Part shown: positions 25,486-34,181 of the stretch, piece after piece
Layout: the number at the start of each line of letters is the position of its first letter
Numbering within the stretch: position 1 is the first letter of the stretch
DNA from: Ignavibacterium sp.
GTDB taxonomy: Bacteria > Bacteroidota > Ignavibacteria > Ignavibacteriales > Ignavibacteriaceae
Direction of reading: 5' to 3'
Length of the DNA stretch: 61,336 bases
NCBI GenBank assembly: GCA_020354005.1
Contig: CP070637.1
Span: 1,544,025 to 1,605,360 of the forward strand
Translations under genes and position numbers: made by a program
Notes under the pieces: generated by a model
The model's database searches: none
What the model was told of the DNA's origin: nothing
The model's input: only the letters and a program-made list of their open reading frames with translations

Positions 25486-26760
25486 ATGGATGTTAAATTT
25501 CAAATTGCTATGACTCAAAAAATACAGTTAATCCCCTCCGGGATACCACTTGTAGATATGACGTGGAGAGGGCTGTATCGGGGCGGTTCATACTTCCTGA
25601 TTGGTCCACGCAAATCTGGCAAAACAATTTTAGCCCTTCAATTCGCAAAAAAATGTGCTGAAGAGAATGAAGTATGCCTTTTTTTCACGAGCATTCGTCC
25701 AAAAGATCTTATGATTCTGGCAGCATCAATTGATTTTGATTTGCAGCATTATATGAATCAAAATCTAATTATTGTTGTTAGGGTTACTCCCCCTGAGGAA
25801 TTGGAAGAAGTTGAAAATCCGGATGAATATTTAGCAGAATACATTTCAGATATCGTTCCTGTAGTTAATCAGTATAATCCAAGCAAAATCATTTTCGATT
25901 CACTCACCCAATTTGTAAATATCAAAGATTCCAAGTTATTACGTAAAACCTTTTTAAAGTCAATTGAAGGTATCGAAGATGCGGGAATAACAAGTCTCTT
26001 TACTTTAAGTGAGCCGGCAAATCCAGTAGCAAAAGGCATTGTTGATTTATTAACAGAGTTATCAACTGGTGTGATACATCTTGAAAAACAATCCTACATA
26101 TTAAATCAAGAGAATCCCGGGTTAATGACTATCAATCCAAATCTTGGTCACAGTGAAGGAAAATTCTCAGCAAACTACTTTATTGAACCTAATAAAGGAA
26201 TAAAGGTAGATTATTTATCAAATGATGAAGAGGAAGGAAAAGAAACTTCAGAAATAATTAAAGGTTCAGATGAAGATAAGTATCAATTAATTTCTGAAAT
26301 TGATGAACCAGATACTACACTTGAACTTACCGATGAGTATAACTTAGATGAGTTTGAACTGATAATTAATAATCAAATTGCGCTTTATCAGTTAACAGGA
26401 AAAATTTTCAGGCTTATTTCTATTCGGCTTGATGAAAGCCCTGAACAGCAGAAGCTTATTACACTTAACCAGCTGCGGAATGCTGTAAGATTATCTGCAG
26501 ATAAAAAAGATAAAATATGCACCATTGAAAATAAAGTTCTTATTTTGTTCTTACACGATACTGTGAATGCTGTTCCGGAGTTAGTAGCAGAAATCAGGAG
26601 CAATCTTGCGAACGATGATAAGAATTTAATTCGTGCTATGTCGGATTTCATCTCAATTTATTCAATTGTTGTGGATGAAGAAATTAAGGATGCTAAGGCG
26701 ATGATCTCAAGCATACTAAATAATGAATCAACAAACATGGAGAAGAATACACATTCTTAA
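25486..26760 (+). CDS. KaiC/RAD55-like RecA-fold ATPase with unusual C-terminal domain
   Basis: A protein of about 424 residues. The N-terminal half (about 12-235) is a single RecA-like domain of the KaiC/RAD55/GvpD type: GIPLVDMTWRGLYRGGSYFL, Walker A GPRKSGKT (about 40-47) and the Walker B strand SKIIFDSLTQF (about 132-142). The C-terminal half (about 285-410) has strand-helix patterns, FRLISIRLDESPEQQKLITL and KICTIENKVLILFLHD, that resemble a GGDEF-type cyclase fold without the GGDEF residues. ATG 25486 was preferred to a TTG 9 bases upstream; neither has a clear ribosome binding site. A second KaiC domain is absent. Probably a regulatory ATPase; its partners are unknown. Confidence 0.7.
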   Translation: MDVKFQIAMTQKIQLIPSGIPLVDMTWRGLYRGGSYFLIGPRKSGKTILALQFAKKCAEENEVCLFFTSIRPKDLMILAASIDFDLQHYMNQNLIIVVRVTPPEELEEVENPDEYLAEYISDIVPVVNQYNPSKIIFDSLTQFVNIKDSKLLRKTFLKSIEGIEDAGITSLFTLSEPANPVAKGIVDLLTELSTGVIHLEKQSYILNQENPGLMTINPNLGHSEGKFSANYFIEPNKGIKVDYLSNDEEEGKETSEIIKGSDEDKYQLISEIDEPDTTLELTDEYNLDEFELIINNQIALYQLTGKIFRLISIRLDESPEQQKLITLNQLRNAVRLSADKKDKICTIENKVLILFLHDTVNAVPELVAEIRSNLANDDKNLIRAMSDFISIYSIVVDEEIKDAKAMISSILNNESTNMEKNTHS

Positions 26761-27201
26761 AATTATTTCTTTAAGATAAAATTACTTTTGATTTCTATCA
26801 TAAATTTTCCATTTAATCATTTACTCCTTAATCAAATCGCGCTGAATTTTAATATAAGTAATGAAAATTATCAGTATACGTTTTATATATGTACTTGAAA
26901 CTGAAAAACTAATTTAATTGGTTATTCCTGACCTTAGCCAGTATTAAATGGGGATGAAAAGAAAAGAAAATTTCAGGTCTTATTATTTTGTTCTAGATTG
27001 ATACAACGATTTTTAATTATCTAATATTGTATCAATTGGTGTGGAAAAAGTGTTAATAACGTTGTAAAAATGAACTTTTTGGTGGCATTATTGTTGAATT
27101 TTATTCGGAGTGTTGAGAGCTATGTATGAGGCAAAGCTGGAGAGCGCAGCTTAAAGTGAAAAGACTATAAACTATTTCGTAATTTCATAACGAGGGCATT
27201 C
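26761..27201. other. 441-bp gap before a small membrane protein gene
   Basis: AT-rich and without an open frame. A hairpin AAGCTG/CAGCTT (27134-27139 with 27147-27152) is set in a block that partly repeats the leader of the KaiC-like gene: TGTAT with GGCAAAG (27123-27136) and AGCTTAAAGTGAAAAG (27148-27163). GAGGG at 27192-27196 is the ribosome binding site of the next gene. No terminator was recognised for the KaiC-like gene. Confidence 0.4.
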
Positions 27202-27597
27202 ATGGAACTGATACCAATACTATCTGCAATTATTCTTGTGGCTACAATCAGTACGTTCATACTTGCCATTGGTGCTTACATTGTATTTAAGGTTCAGGAA
27301 AAAAGAGCTGACAAGTTTCTAAAGAGCAGAGAAGAGATTGTAGAGGTGGAAACTTTAGAGCCTGCAACAGTTGGAGATGCAGAATTGGTTGTTGAACAAC
27401 CAGAGAAGACTCAAGTTCTGGAGCATAATCAAAAACCTGTAGTACCCAGTCAAGTAAAGAGTAGTGAAAGTAAAATCGATCAGCAGAGCAAAAAGATTAC
27501 AAAGGATCAAAAGCCGAATGGAACAAAATACATGAAGTATAATTCCTCTGGCTACACAAGAATTGATGATGATAAACGGATAATAACTTGGCGGTAA
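27202..27597 (+). CDS. Small single-span membrane protein of unknown function
   Basis: A 131-residue protein with one N-terminal membrane helix (about 5-29, ILSAIILVATISTFILAIGA) and a hydrophilic, Glu/Gln/Lys-rich tail (about 33-110) that looks disordered. The short C-terminal block TKYMKYNSSGYTRIDDDKRI is the only ordered-looking part. GAGGG lies 5 bases before the ATG. It overlaps the next gene by 10 bases, so the two products are probably made together and may act at the inner membrane as partners. No family was recognised. Confidence 0.65.
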   Translation: MELIPILSAIILVATISTFILAIGAYIVFKVQEKRADKFLKSREEIVEVETLEPATVGDAELVVEQPEKTQVLEHNQKPVVPSQVKSSESKIDQQSKKITKDQKPNGTKYMKYNSSGYTRIDDDKRIITWR

Positions 27598-29486
27598 TTC
27601 CTTCAAAAAGAGAAGGAGCTGATCAGGGATTTATATTATTTGTTGGATTCATAATTGTATTTGCTGCACTTCTTATATTCCTCTTTGTTGTAAGAACTGT
27701 TCACGGTAAATTTTCAGCAAGCAAGCTTATCCCTGATGCTAATGTCCTGCAGAGTTTAATGCCCGGACAACATGCTTCTATTGCCATCCTTCATTCAGAT
27801 TACACGAAAATTATGATGGAAGATAATGGTAAATCGCTGGATGAAAATATTGCAACGTGGAAAAAATTTCTCAACAATAATAATCATGCTTTAGAGATTA
27901 TCTCCGATGAAGATATAGAACAGGGAAATCATTTTAACTACGAACTGATTATTCTCGCCGGTAGCATTTCCCTTAGTGATCTTGAAATCTTTCAAATAAA
28001 AAAATATTTGAATGAAGGTGGAAGCATCTTTGCAACAAGTGGAACTGCATCATATTCAGAAAATGGAAAGTGGAAAGGATGGGATTTTTTCTCCGATGTA
28101 TTTGGTGTAAGATTTTCAAAAGAAATCGGTAGAGAAGATCTTTCTAAAATTCATACATTAAGAGGTGGAATGCCAATCACAGCAAGCATTCCAGCCGGAT
28201 TCCCATTGCGTATAGAAACAGGATATAAGCCAATTGCAGTTGAAGTTCTCGACCCACAAACTAAACAGATAAGCTTTTGGTATAATTATCATCTTGAAGA
28301 CGGACTTGTAACAGGCGGAATAAAAAACATGGCAGGTATGGTTTATGGGAAGTATGGAGCCGGACGATTTATGTGGATGGGTTTTGATCTAAACTCCGTA
28401 AATGGGATTAACGAGGAAAATGTTCACTTCGATAAGTTATTTAATAATTGTATAACATGGCTGCAAAAAAAACCAGTAGGATTTGTAAAGGAATGGCCCT
28501 CCGGCTACAATGCAGCTGCGATAATAGCTCCAACTTTAAACGGAAACATAAACAACATAAAAAATCTTCTACCCATTCTTAACGATGAAAATGTTGAGGC
28601 GACATTTTTTATAGAACCGTATTTCGCTTATGAGCATAAAGAACTTGTAAAGACAATCTCAGGCTTTGGAGAGATTGGCTCACTTGTGGATATTGGGTAT
28701 CTGGCATCAGTAAACGATACTGTCAATAAATTAGATGATTATAATACTCAGTATGATAGGTTATCGTTTGCAAAGCAGTTATTATCTAACATTACACAAA
28801 AAAAGATATCAGGATTTCTCCCTTACTATGGAATGATGGATGAGAATACAATAAATGCGGTTATAAATGCCGGGTACAATTGTATTTTAGTGGATTCTTT
28901 AACCAACATATCAACTCCCAGAACTATTAGAAAGGGCAATGAGACAATATTAGCCATATCTCAAACGACAAAAGATGATTACGAAGTAATTAGAAACTTC
29001 GGATTAACTCAACCTAAGTATCAATTCTATACCTATAAGGAAGATATAGATCGCGTACTATTTGAAGGTGGTTTGTATCTATTTAAAATGCATACTGATT
29101 CTCAGTGTGATATAAAAAATATTGAAGTTGTAAGGGATGTTATTACCGAATTGAAAGAAAAGAATTTTTGGATAACTACATCTGAAGAAGTACAAAGATG
29201 GTATCTGGTGAAAGACCAACTCGAAGTGAGCACAAAGCAAACAGGCAGCTCAAGAGTGGCAGTTACTATATCTAATCCAGGTGATAATGTAGCATCAAAA
29301 GTTATTATTCGTGTTGATCTTAATATTAAAGCAGAAAATATTTCAATTGAATCGGAAATAATCGGTAGAAAGAGTGCGGCTTTCTCACATCAGCGTGGTT
29401 CAGAGATAATAAATTTGTTAATAGATTTTCTTCAACCAAATGAATCAAGGACAATTTATATAGATATTGATCAGATATTATCTTGA
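27588..29486 (+). CDS. Membrane-anchored GATase-like/polysaccharide deacetylase-like protein, probably non-catalytic
   Basis: A 632-residue protein starting with TTG at 27588, translationally coupled to the gene before. An N-terminal membrane helix (about 14-37) anchors it. A glutamine-amidotransferase/ThuA-like domain follows (about 60-295): ELIILAGSISLSDLEIFQIK and YLNEGGSIFATSG. Next is a NodB-like (polysaccharide deacetylase) barrel (about 300-540) recognised by NDENVEATFFIEPYFAYEHK and YYGMMDENTINAVINAGYNC. The first NodB motif, usually TFDDG, reads AAIIAPTLNG and the HxxxH metal motif is absent, so deacetylation is unlikely. The C-terminal ~90 residues form a beta domain. It resembles DUF2194-type proteins; role unknown. 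Confidence 0.7.
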   Translation: MAVIPSKREGADQGFILFVGFIIVFAALLIFLFVVRTVHGKFSASKLIPDANVLQSLMPGQHASIAILHSDYTKIMMEDNGKSLDENIATWKKFLNNNNHALEIISDEDIEQGNHFNYELIILAGSISLSDLEIFQIKKYLNEGGSIFATSGTASYSENGKWKGWDFFSDVFGVRFSKEIGREDLSKIHTLRGGMPITASIPAGFPLRIETGYKPIAVEVLDPQTKQISFWYNYHLEDGLVTGGIKNMAGMVYGKYGAGRFMWMGFDLNSVNGINEENVHFDKLFNNCITWLQKKPVGFVKEWPSGYNAAAIIAPTLNGNINNIKNLLPILNDENVEATFFIEPYFAYEHKELVKTISGFGEIGSLVDIGYLASVNDTVNKLDDYNTQYDRLSFAKQLLSNITQKKISGFLPYYGMMDENTINAVINAGYNCILVDSLTNISTPRTIRKGNETILAISQTTKDDYEVIRNFGLTQPKYQFYTYKEDIDRVLFEGGLYLFKMHTDSQCDIKNIEVVRDVITELKEKNFWITTSEEVQRWYLVKDQLEVSTKQTGSSRVAVTISNPGDNVASKVIIRVDLNIKAENISIESEIIGRKSAAFSHQRGSEIINLLIDFLQPNESRTIYIDIDQILS

Positions 29487-29562
29487 AATAAATCAGATAG
29501 TATTAAGACATTGTAATTACTGAGTAATATTGATCGCGAAATTAATAATAGGAGAATTATTT

Positions 29563-29617
29563 GCCGCTTGCTAAAGATACAATCTTAAAATAGTATTCTT
29601 TGTGAGCGGCTTTTTTT
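29563..29617 (+). terminator. Intrinsic terminator after the deacetylase-like gene
   Basis: GCCGCT (29563-29568) pairs with AGCGGC (29605-29610), and AAAGATAC with GTATTCTTT extends the stem inward with one bulge. Seven Ts follow at 29611-29617. It ends the 27202-29486 transcript. Confidence 0.8.
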
Positions 29618-29782
29618 ATTCTAATTGCTAAAAAATTGGTCTCGCAAGAGAAATTTATTCCTACGGAGAATCTTCTTTTAGGATAGAAGTTTTTAAATTT
29701 GTAATTCAAAGCACTGGTATTATGATTCTGGCAACGGTTTGAGATTCTGCTGGAAATTTATCTTTCTATTTATAATTCGGAA

Positions 29783-32700
29783 ATGAACAAAAGCATTAAA
29801 AAAATATTAAGATTCATACCTGAACTTAACCGTGAACCCTTTTTCATTCTTGAAGGAAACGGCAGAATTATATTTACTAATAAGCAGGGGAGAAAATTAC
29901 TGAACATCACCGAAACGTCTTCTTTTATCACAGATTATTTTGAAGTTGAGACAAAGGAAAAGTTCGATGAACTGCTTGACACCGTAGTTGATTTACATGA
30001 AACAGTAACAAAGGACTCAATGCAGTTAAAACTTATCAACGGTGAAAAAATAAATGCTCATATAACAATAAAGATATTTGAATATGAAAGAAACATATTT
30101 CTGTTCTGTACCATCATTTCGAAGAAATATATTACGAACCTTAAAAAAATCAACCGTTTAGATTTACTCGAGCATGATAAACAAAAAGTTATTCGGAATA
30201 AGGATATACTTGAGATTGTAACAAAAGTTGAGACTTTATATCCTCTTACATTTATTGTTAAGGAAACCATTCAAAACCTGTCCAACAAAATCGAGGAGTT
30301 CTTCTGGATAACTGATAGCAATGGTAAGTTTATTCTTGTAAACGATTACTTTGCTAAAAGTATGAAATTAAAATCGTTCCAGATGGAAGGTAAAAAGTCG
30401 GATATGTTTGTGCCCGGATATCTGAGGGATTTAAATTTTCAAATAGAGAAATTTTTAAGGCAGACATTGAGCTGTGTAGTACTGGACGGATTTCAATTTG
30501 GGGAACAGAGAGATTTGGAGGGTAGGGAAATTATTCAGCTGCCCGTTTTCGATGAGCGGAATAATTTTCAGGCGGTAATTGGGTTTTCTCAACCCAAAGA
30601 TCACCACTATAAGGCTATACAGGAAGAGGAATTATATGACGACCTTTATAGTGTACTACGATTTTTTCCTAAGCCAATTGCATTTATTACTTCTGAGGGT
30701 ACAATAAAGCAAACAAGCGGAGAATTTTGTAAATTATTAGAAAGAAAATCTGATGAACTTGATGGCCTGAATTTTGCGGAAATATTACCCGGTAGTTTGG
30801 CTGAAAGCCTCAAAAGATTTGATAAATCTGCAGATAATCAAAGGATTCTCCCGTTAAATCAGCAACTGGAAATTGAAAATCGGGGAGAACCTGAACACAC
30901 GGTCTATCTTACTAAATTTTTTAGGGCGCAAAATCAGATCAAAGGATTTTCAATATTAATTGAAAAAGTTGAATATGCTGATAATTTTCAGCACTTAATC
31001 AGAAGTAAGGGTAGAATGTTTGAATTTCTAATAGAAAATAATCCCCAGCCAATATATATCTACGATAAGGAAAATTTAAAATTCGTTGAAGCGAATCAGT
31101 CCGCACTGGATCTATATGGATATTCGAAGGATGAGTTTTTGGAAATGGACCTAACGGATCTTTATAATCCTGAGGATATTCAAACATTAATTAGTTCATC
31201 GAGTAAGAATGAAGTTGAGGGTAAATTTAGTAAGCCGTTACGACAGAAAAGAAAAGACGGCACATCGATACTTGTAGAGATAAGTAAAATCAATTTTAAG
31301 TTTAATGAAAGAGATGCTTATTTCAATATTATAAGAGACGTAACAGAAAACCAGGAACTGGAAAAGAGAGATCAGATATTTAAAGCTACTTTCGAACATA
31401 CAAATGATTTGATAATTGTTACCGATCCTGAGGGAATAATAAAATATGTTAACTCAGCCGCCTCAGATATCATTGGTTTACCCCAAAATGAATTAGAAAA
31501 ATCATCAATGGCTTCTATTGTTGTTGATGAAGACAGAACAATCATAAATACCTCAGTCTTTCAATCACATCTTAAAGAACCGGTTGAATTGAATATTGGA
31601 TTGAAGTCTTCAGCAGGTGAACAGTTAGACTTCGAAATTTCAGCCACTCCAATTTTAAATTTTGAATCCGAAGTTGAATCATACATTATCATTGGAAAAA
31701 CTACGAAAGCTTTACCTACTCAAGTAGAAGGAGAAGAAGAAATACTGGAAATGCCGCCGGAAGCAGCTTCCACTTCATCACAATTTGAGTCAGTATTTTT
31801 ATCTGGTGTCTTTCACGAGATTCTAACACCAATGAATGTAATATTAGGATTTTCACAGGAGTTAACGGAAGGCGCAGAAAATTTAAATCCTGATCAGCAA
31901 GAAGCGGTTGAGATCATTAATCAAAACCGTAGTGAACTGCTCAACATTATGAATTCAATAATAGAATTCTCTGAAATTGAAAGGAAGAAAGACGAATGGA
32001 ATCTTAGTAACATATCTATAACAGATGTTGTTGAAGAACTGAATAATGAAATATTTGAGATTACAGGATCCAAAAACATTGAGTTTGCGTTCGGAAAGAT
32101 TTCTTCCTCTCTAACCTTTACTACCGATAAACAAAAGTTCGATTGTCTGCTGCACAATTTAATCAGACTTATATCAAAGCTATGCAAAGAGCATAAAATA
32201 TATTTCTCAGCAGTTCCTGTTGGAGATAATGACTTCATCATTAGAATCAGTGATGCTTATTCTGGAATAACAGATCATCTATTAGATACGTTGAATAAAA
32301 TATTTCTTCAAAGTTATGATCCAAAGGAACTCGGTGTTTCTAAACTTGGATCACAAATCACAATATTATTACTGGGATTGCTGCAGGGAAAATTTGTTTC
32401 ATCTACTGATAAAGCAGGCAAACATGAGAGCGGCTTCCGGTTTCCGATAATGATTGATACCTCATCGTTAGAAGTTGTTGAGAAGCTGTCTGAAGAAACT
32501 ACCGTAGAACCAGTTGCAGAAGTGCAGGAAGAGCAACAGCAACCTGAAACAACTGAAAAACCTCCAGAAGAACCGCAAGCCGAAACAACCGAAGAAGCAG
32601 TTGTAGAAGATCAGCAACCTGAACCATCTGAAGAAACTGTTGCAGATGAATTTGCCAGTGATGAGGATCATGGAATTGAGATCGAAGAAGAAACAGAAAT

Positions 32701-33262
32701 TCCAGATATACCTGAACCTTTTCCACCTGTAAAAAGTGAAAAACCTGTTGAAGAGGAAAAGATTGAGGATGAATCAGAATTGCCAAAACCGCCTCCTGAT
32801 GAAGTACAGGAAATTAAAGAAGTGCCAGCTGCCGGAAATAAAGTTGAAGAACATTCTTTTAGTTTGCAGGAAGATAAACTGGACCTTTCCAATTTAACAT
32901 GCCTTTATATAGAAGATCAGGTCGATTCGCAGATTCTTTTCAGAGTACAGATGAGGGGATTAAAGGATATAAAATACGCAGCCAGTTTTGAAGATTCACT
33001 ACCTCTGCTTGAATCGGAACATTTTGATTTTATTGTGATGGATATAAATCTTCAGGGAGAATATAACGGTTTAGATGCTCTGAAAATTATACATAAAATG
33101 CAGGGGTACGAAGATATGCCTATCATAGCAGTTACAGCATATGTGCTGCCCGGTGATAAAGAAAAGTTTATTGCTACAGGATTTAGTGATTTTATTGCCA
33201 AACCGATATTCCGTGAAAAAATGGTAGAATCATTAGAAAAAATCTTCCTTCAAAAGGCATAA
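29783..33262 (+). CDS. Multi-PAS hybrid sensor histidine kinase with degenerate ATP-binding domain and receiver
   Basis: A soluble protein of 1159 residues with no membrane helix. Five PAS-like domains are seen at about 12-120, 165-275, 288-400, 405-525 and 530-642 (for example NNPQPIYIYDKENLKFVEAN). A dimerisation domain carries the H-box FHEILTPMNVILGF with His678. The following ATP-binding region (about 740-895) is eroded: LLHNLIRLIS lacks the key second Asn of the N-box, SDAYSGI keeps only part of DxGxG, and the G2 loop is LGVSKLGSQ. A Glu/Pro/Gln-rich linker (about 900-1030) leads to a receiver domain with phospho-acceptor Asp1087 (VMDINLQG) and the conserved Lys in FIAKP. It may be a phosphotransfer hub rather than an active kinase. 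A clear terminator follows. Confidence 0.85.
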   Translation: MNKSIKKILRFIPELNREPFFILEGNGRIIFTNKQGRKLLNITETSSFITDYFEVETKEKFDELLDTVVDLHETVTKDSMQLKLINGEKINAHITIKIFEYERNIFLFCTIISKKYITNLKKINRLDLLEHDKQKVIRNKDILEIVTKVETLYPLTFIVKETIQNLSNKIEEFFWITDSNGKFILVNDYFAKSMKLKSFQMEGKKSDMFVPGYLRDLNFQIEKFLRQTLSCVVLDGFQFGEQRDLEGREIIQLPVFDERNNFQAVIGFSQPKDHHYKAIQEEELYDDLYSVLRFFPKPIAFITSEGTIKQTSGEFCKLLERKSDELDGLNFAEILPGSLAESLKRFDKSADNQRILPLNQQLEIENRGEPEHTVYLTKFFRAQNQIKGFSILIEKVEYADNFQHLIRSKGRMFEFLIENNPQPIYIYDKENLKFVEANQSALDLYGYSKDEFLEMDLTDLYNPEDIQTLISSSSKNEVEGKFSKPLRQKRKDGTSILVEISKINFKFNERDAYFNIIRDVTENQELEKRDQIFKATFEHTNDLIIVTDPEGIIKYVNSAASDIIGLPQNELEKSSMASIVVDEDRTIINTSVFQSHLKEPVELNIGLKSSAGEQLDFEISATPILNFESEVESYIIIGKTTKALPTQVEGEEEILEMPPEAASTSSQFESVFLSGVFHEILTPMNVILGFSQELTEGAENLNPDQQEAVEIINQNRSELLNIMNSIIEFSEIERKKDEWNLSNISITDVVEELNNEIFEITGSKNIEFAFGKISSSLTFTTDKQKFDCLLHNLIRLISKLCKEHKIYFSAVPVGDNDFIIRISDAYSGITDHLLDTLNKIFLQSYDPKELGVSKLGSQITILLLGLLQGKFVSSTDKAGKHESGFRFPIMIDTSSLEVVEKLSEETTVEPVAEVQEEQQQPETTEKPPEEPQAETTEEAVVEDQQPEPSEETVADEFASDEDHGIEIEEETEIPDIPEPFPPVKSEKPVEEEKIEDESELPKPPPDEVQEIKEVPAAGNKVEEHSFSLQEDKLDLSNLTCLYIEDQVDSQILFRVQMRGLKDIKYAASFEDSLPLLESEHFDFIVMDINLQGEYNGLDALKIIHKMQGYEDMPIIAVTAYVLPGDKEKFIATGFSDFIAKPIFREKMVESLEKIFLQKA

Positions 33263-33284
33263 TTTTTAATAATTTTCCTACAGT

Positions 33285-33319
33285 CCTCTCTCGGTTATTC
33301 CGTTGAGAGGATTTTTTTT
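33285..33319 (+). terminator. Intrinsic terminator after the hybrid kinase
   Basis: CCTCTC (33285-33290) pairs with GAGAGG (33305-33310), with an inner CGG/CCG, then A and eight Ts. It isolates lexA from the kinase gene. Confidence 0.85.
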
Positions 33320-33368
33320 GGCCAATCTGTTCTTTACTATTGACTATTCCATCAGGCTTACTTATCTT

Positions 33369-33388
33369 TACCATACATATGTATGGTA
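33369..33388. promoter_or_regulatory. Perfect 20-bp palindrome, probable LexA operator of lexA
   Basis: TACCATACATATGTATGGTA is its own reverse complement and stands about 86 bases before the lexA start. A further half-site CCATAC is at 33411-33416. LexA genes are normally self-repressed through such dyads, so this is the natural candidate for the SOS box of this lineage. Confidence 0.65.
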
Positions 33389-33473
33389 TCGAATAAATTC
33401 CAGTTCATATCCATACAAACATTTATGAATATAATTTTTATAAATCTGTAACTCACTAACCGAAGGTGTGCCT

Positions 33474-34100
33474 ATGACGCAAGAATTAACTGAAATTCAG
33501 AGAAAGATACTTGAATTTTTGATAGATGAAATAAAAGGAAACGGGATTCCGCCTACCTTGGCAGAAATTGCGGTTCATTTTGGTTATAAAAACAGGGCAA
33601 CAGTGCAGCAGCATTTGGGTGCTATTGAACGTAAAGGGTATATAAAAAAGAATCCAAAACTCTCTCGTGGAATTAAGCTAACACTTGAAGAAAAATTCTT
33701 TGTTCCGCGTCCTGTTTTAGGAGAAGTTGCTGCTGGAAATCCTTTAACAATTTATCCGGATGCCATTGATACAATTGAACTTCCTACAATTGCCAAGATG
33801 CCAAAGGACTCATTCCTTTTGCGTGTGAAGGGAGATAGTTTAAAGGATGCACATATCTTTAGCGGAGATATTATTATAGTTAATCCAAACCTGGAACCAA
33901 AAAACGGACAAATTGTAGTTGCAATTTTAGATGATGCAGCAGTAGTGAAAAGATTTTATAAAAAGAAAAACCAAATAGAGCTCGTCTCTGAAAATCCCGA
34001 ATTTGAGCCGATAGTTATAGAAAGAAATTATTCATCATTTAACATTGTTGGGATTGTTGTTGGTGTTTACAGGAGTATGGAAAGAAAGAAGGCAGGATGA
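33474..34100 (+). CDS. lexA: LexA repressor
   Basis: A 208-residue SOS repressor-protease. The winged helix-turn-helix is TLAEIAVHFGYKNRATVQQH (about 28-47), followed by LGAIERKGYI. The self-cleavage site is Ala87-Gly88 (GEVAAGNP); the catalytic dyad is Ser122 (GDSLKD) and Lys159 (AVVKRF). ATG 33474 was chosen over an upstream GTG at 33468 because GAAGG (33462-33466) is 7 bases from the ATG and too close to the GTG. On RecA-filament signalling it would cleave itself and release SOS genes. dinB lies 2.7 kb downstream, beyond mobile-looking genes. Confidence 0.95.
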   Translation: MTQELTEIQRKILEFLIDEIKGNGIPPTLAEIAVHFGYKNRATVQQHLGAIERKGYIKKNPKLSRGIKLTLEEKFFVPRPVLGEVAAGNPLTIYPDAIDTIELPTIAKMPKDSFLLRVKGDSLKDAHIFSGDIIIVNPNLEPKNGQIVVAILDDAAVVKRFYKKKNQIELVSENPEFEPIVIERNYSSFNIVGIVVGVYRSMERKKAG

Positions 34101-34121
34101 TGGTGAAACAACATAAAATAT

Positions 34122-34147
34122 GTAGGGATTAGATTTATCAAACCCTC
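34122..34147. repeat. REP-like palindrome, left of the RAYT gene
   Basis: The unit starts GTAGGGATTAGATTTATC and ends AAACCCTC; GTAGGG pairs loosely with CCCT and TTAGA with TCAA. It is a near copy of the palindrome to the right of the transposase (34735-34760), in the same orientation. Confidence 0.75.
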
Positions 34148-34181
34148 AAATGATTTTTAATAAAAACTAAACCAAAGCAAA

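Noticed and set aside
27083..27098. Sigma-54 promoter TGGCATTATTGTTGAA
   Set aside because: Spacing fits -24/-12, but the -12 GC is replaced by GA, which is usually not tolerated.
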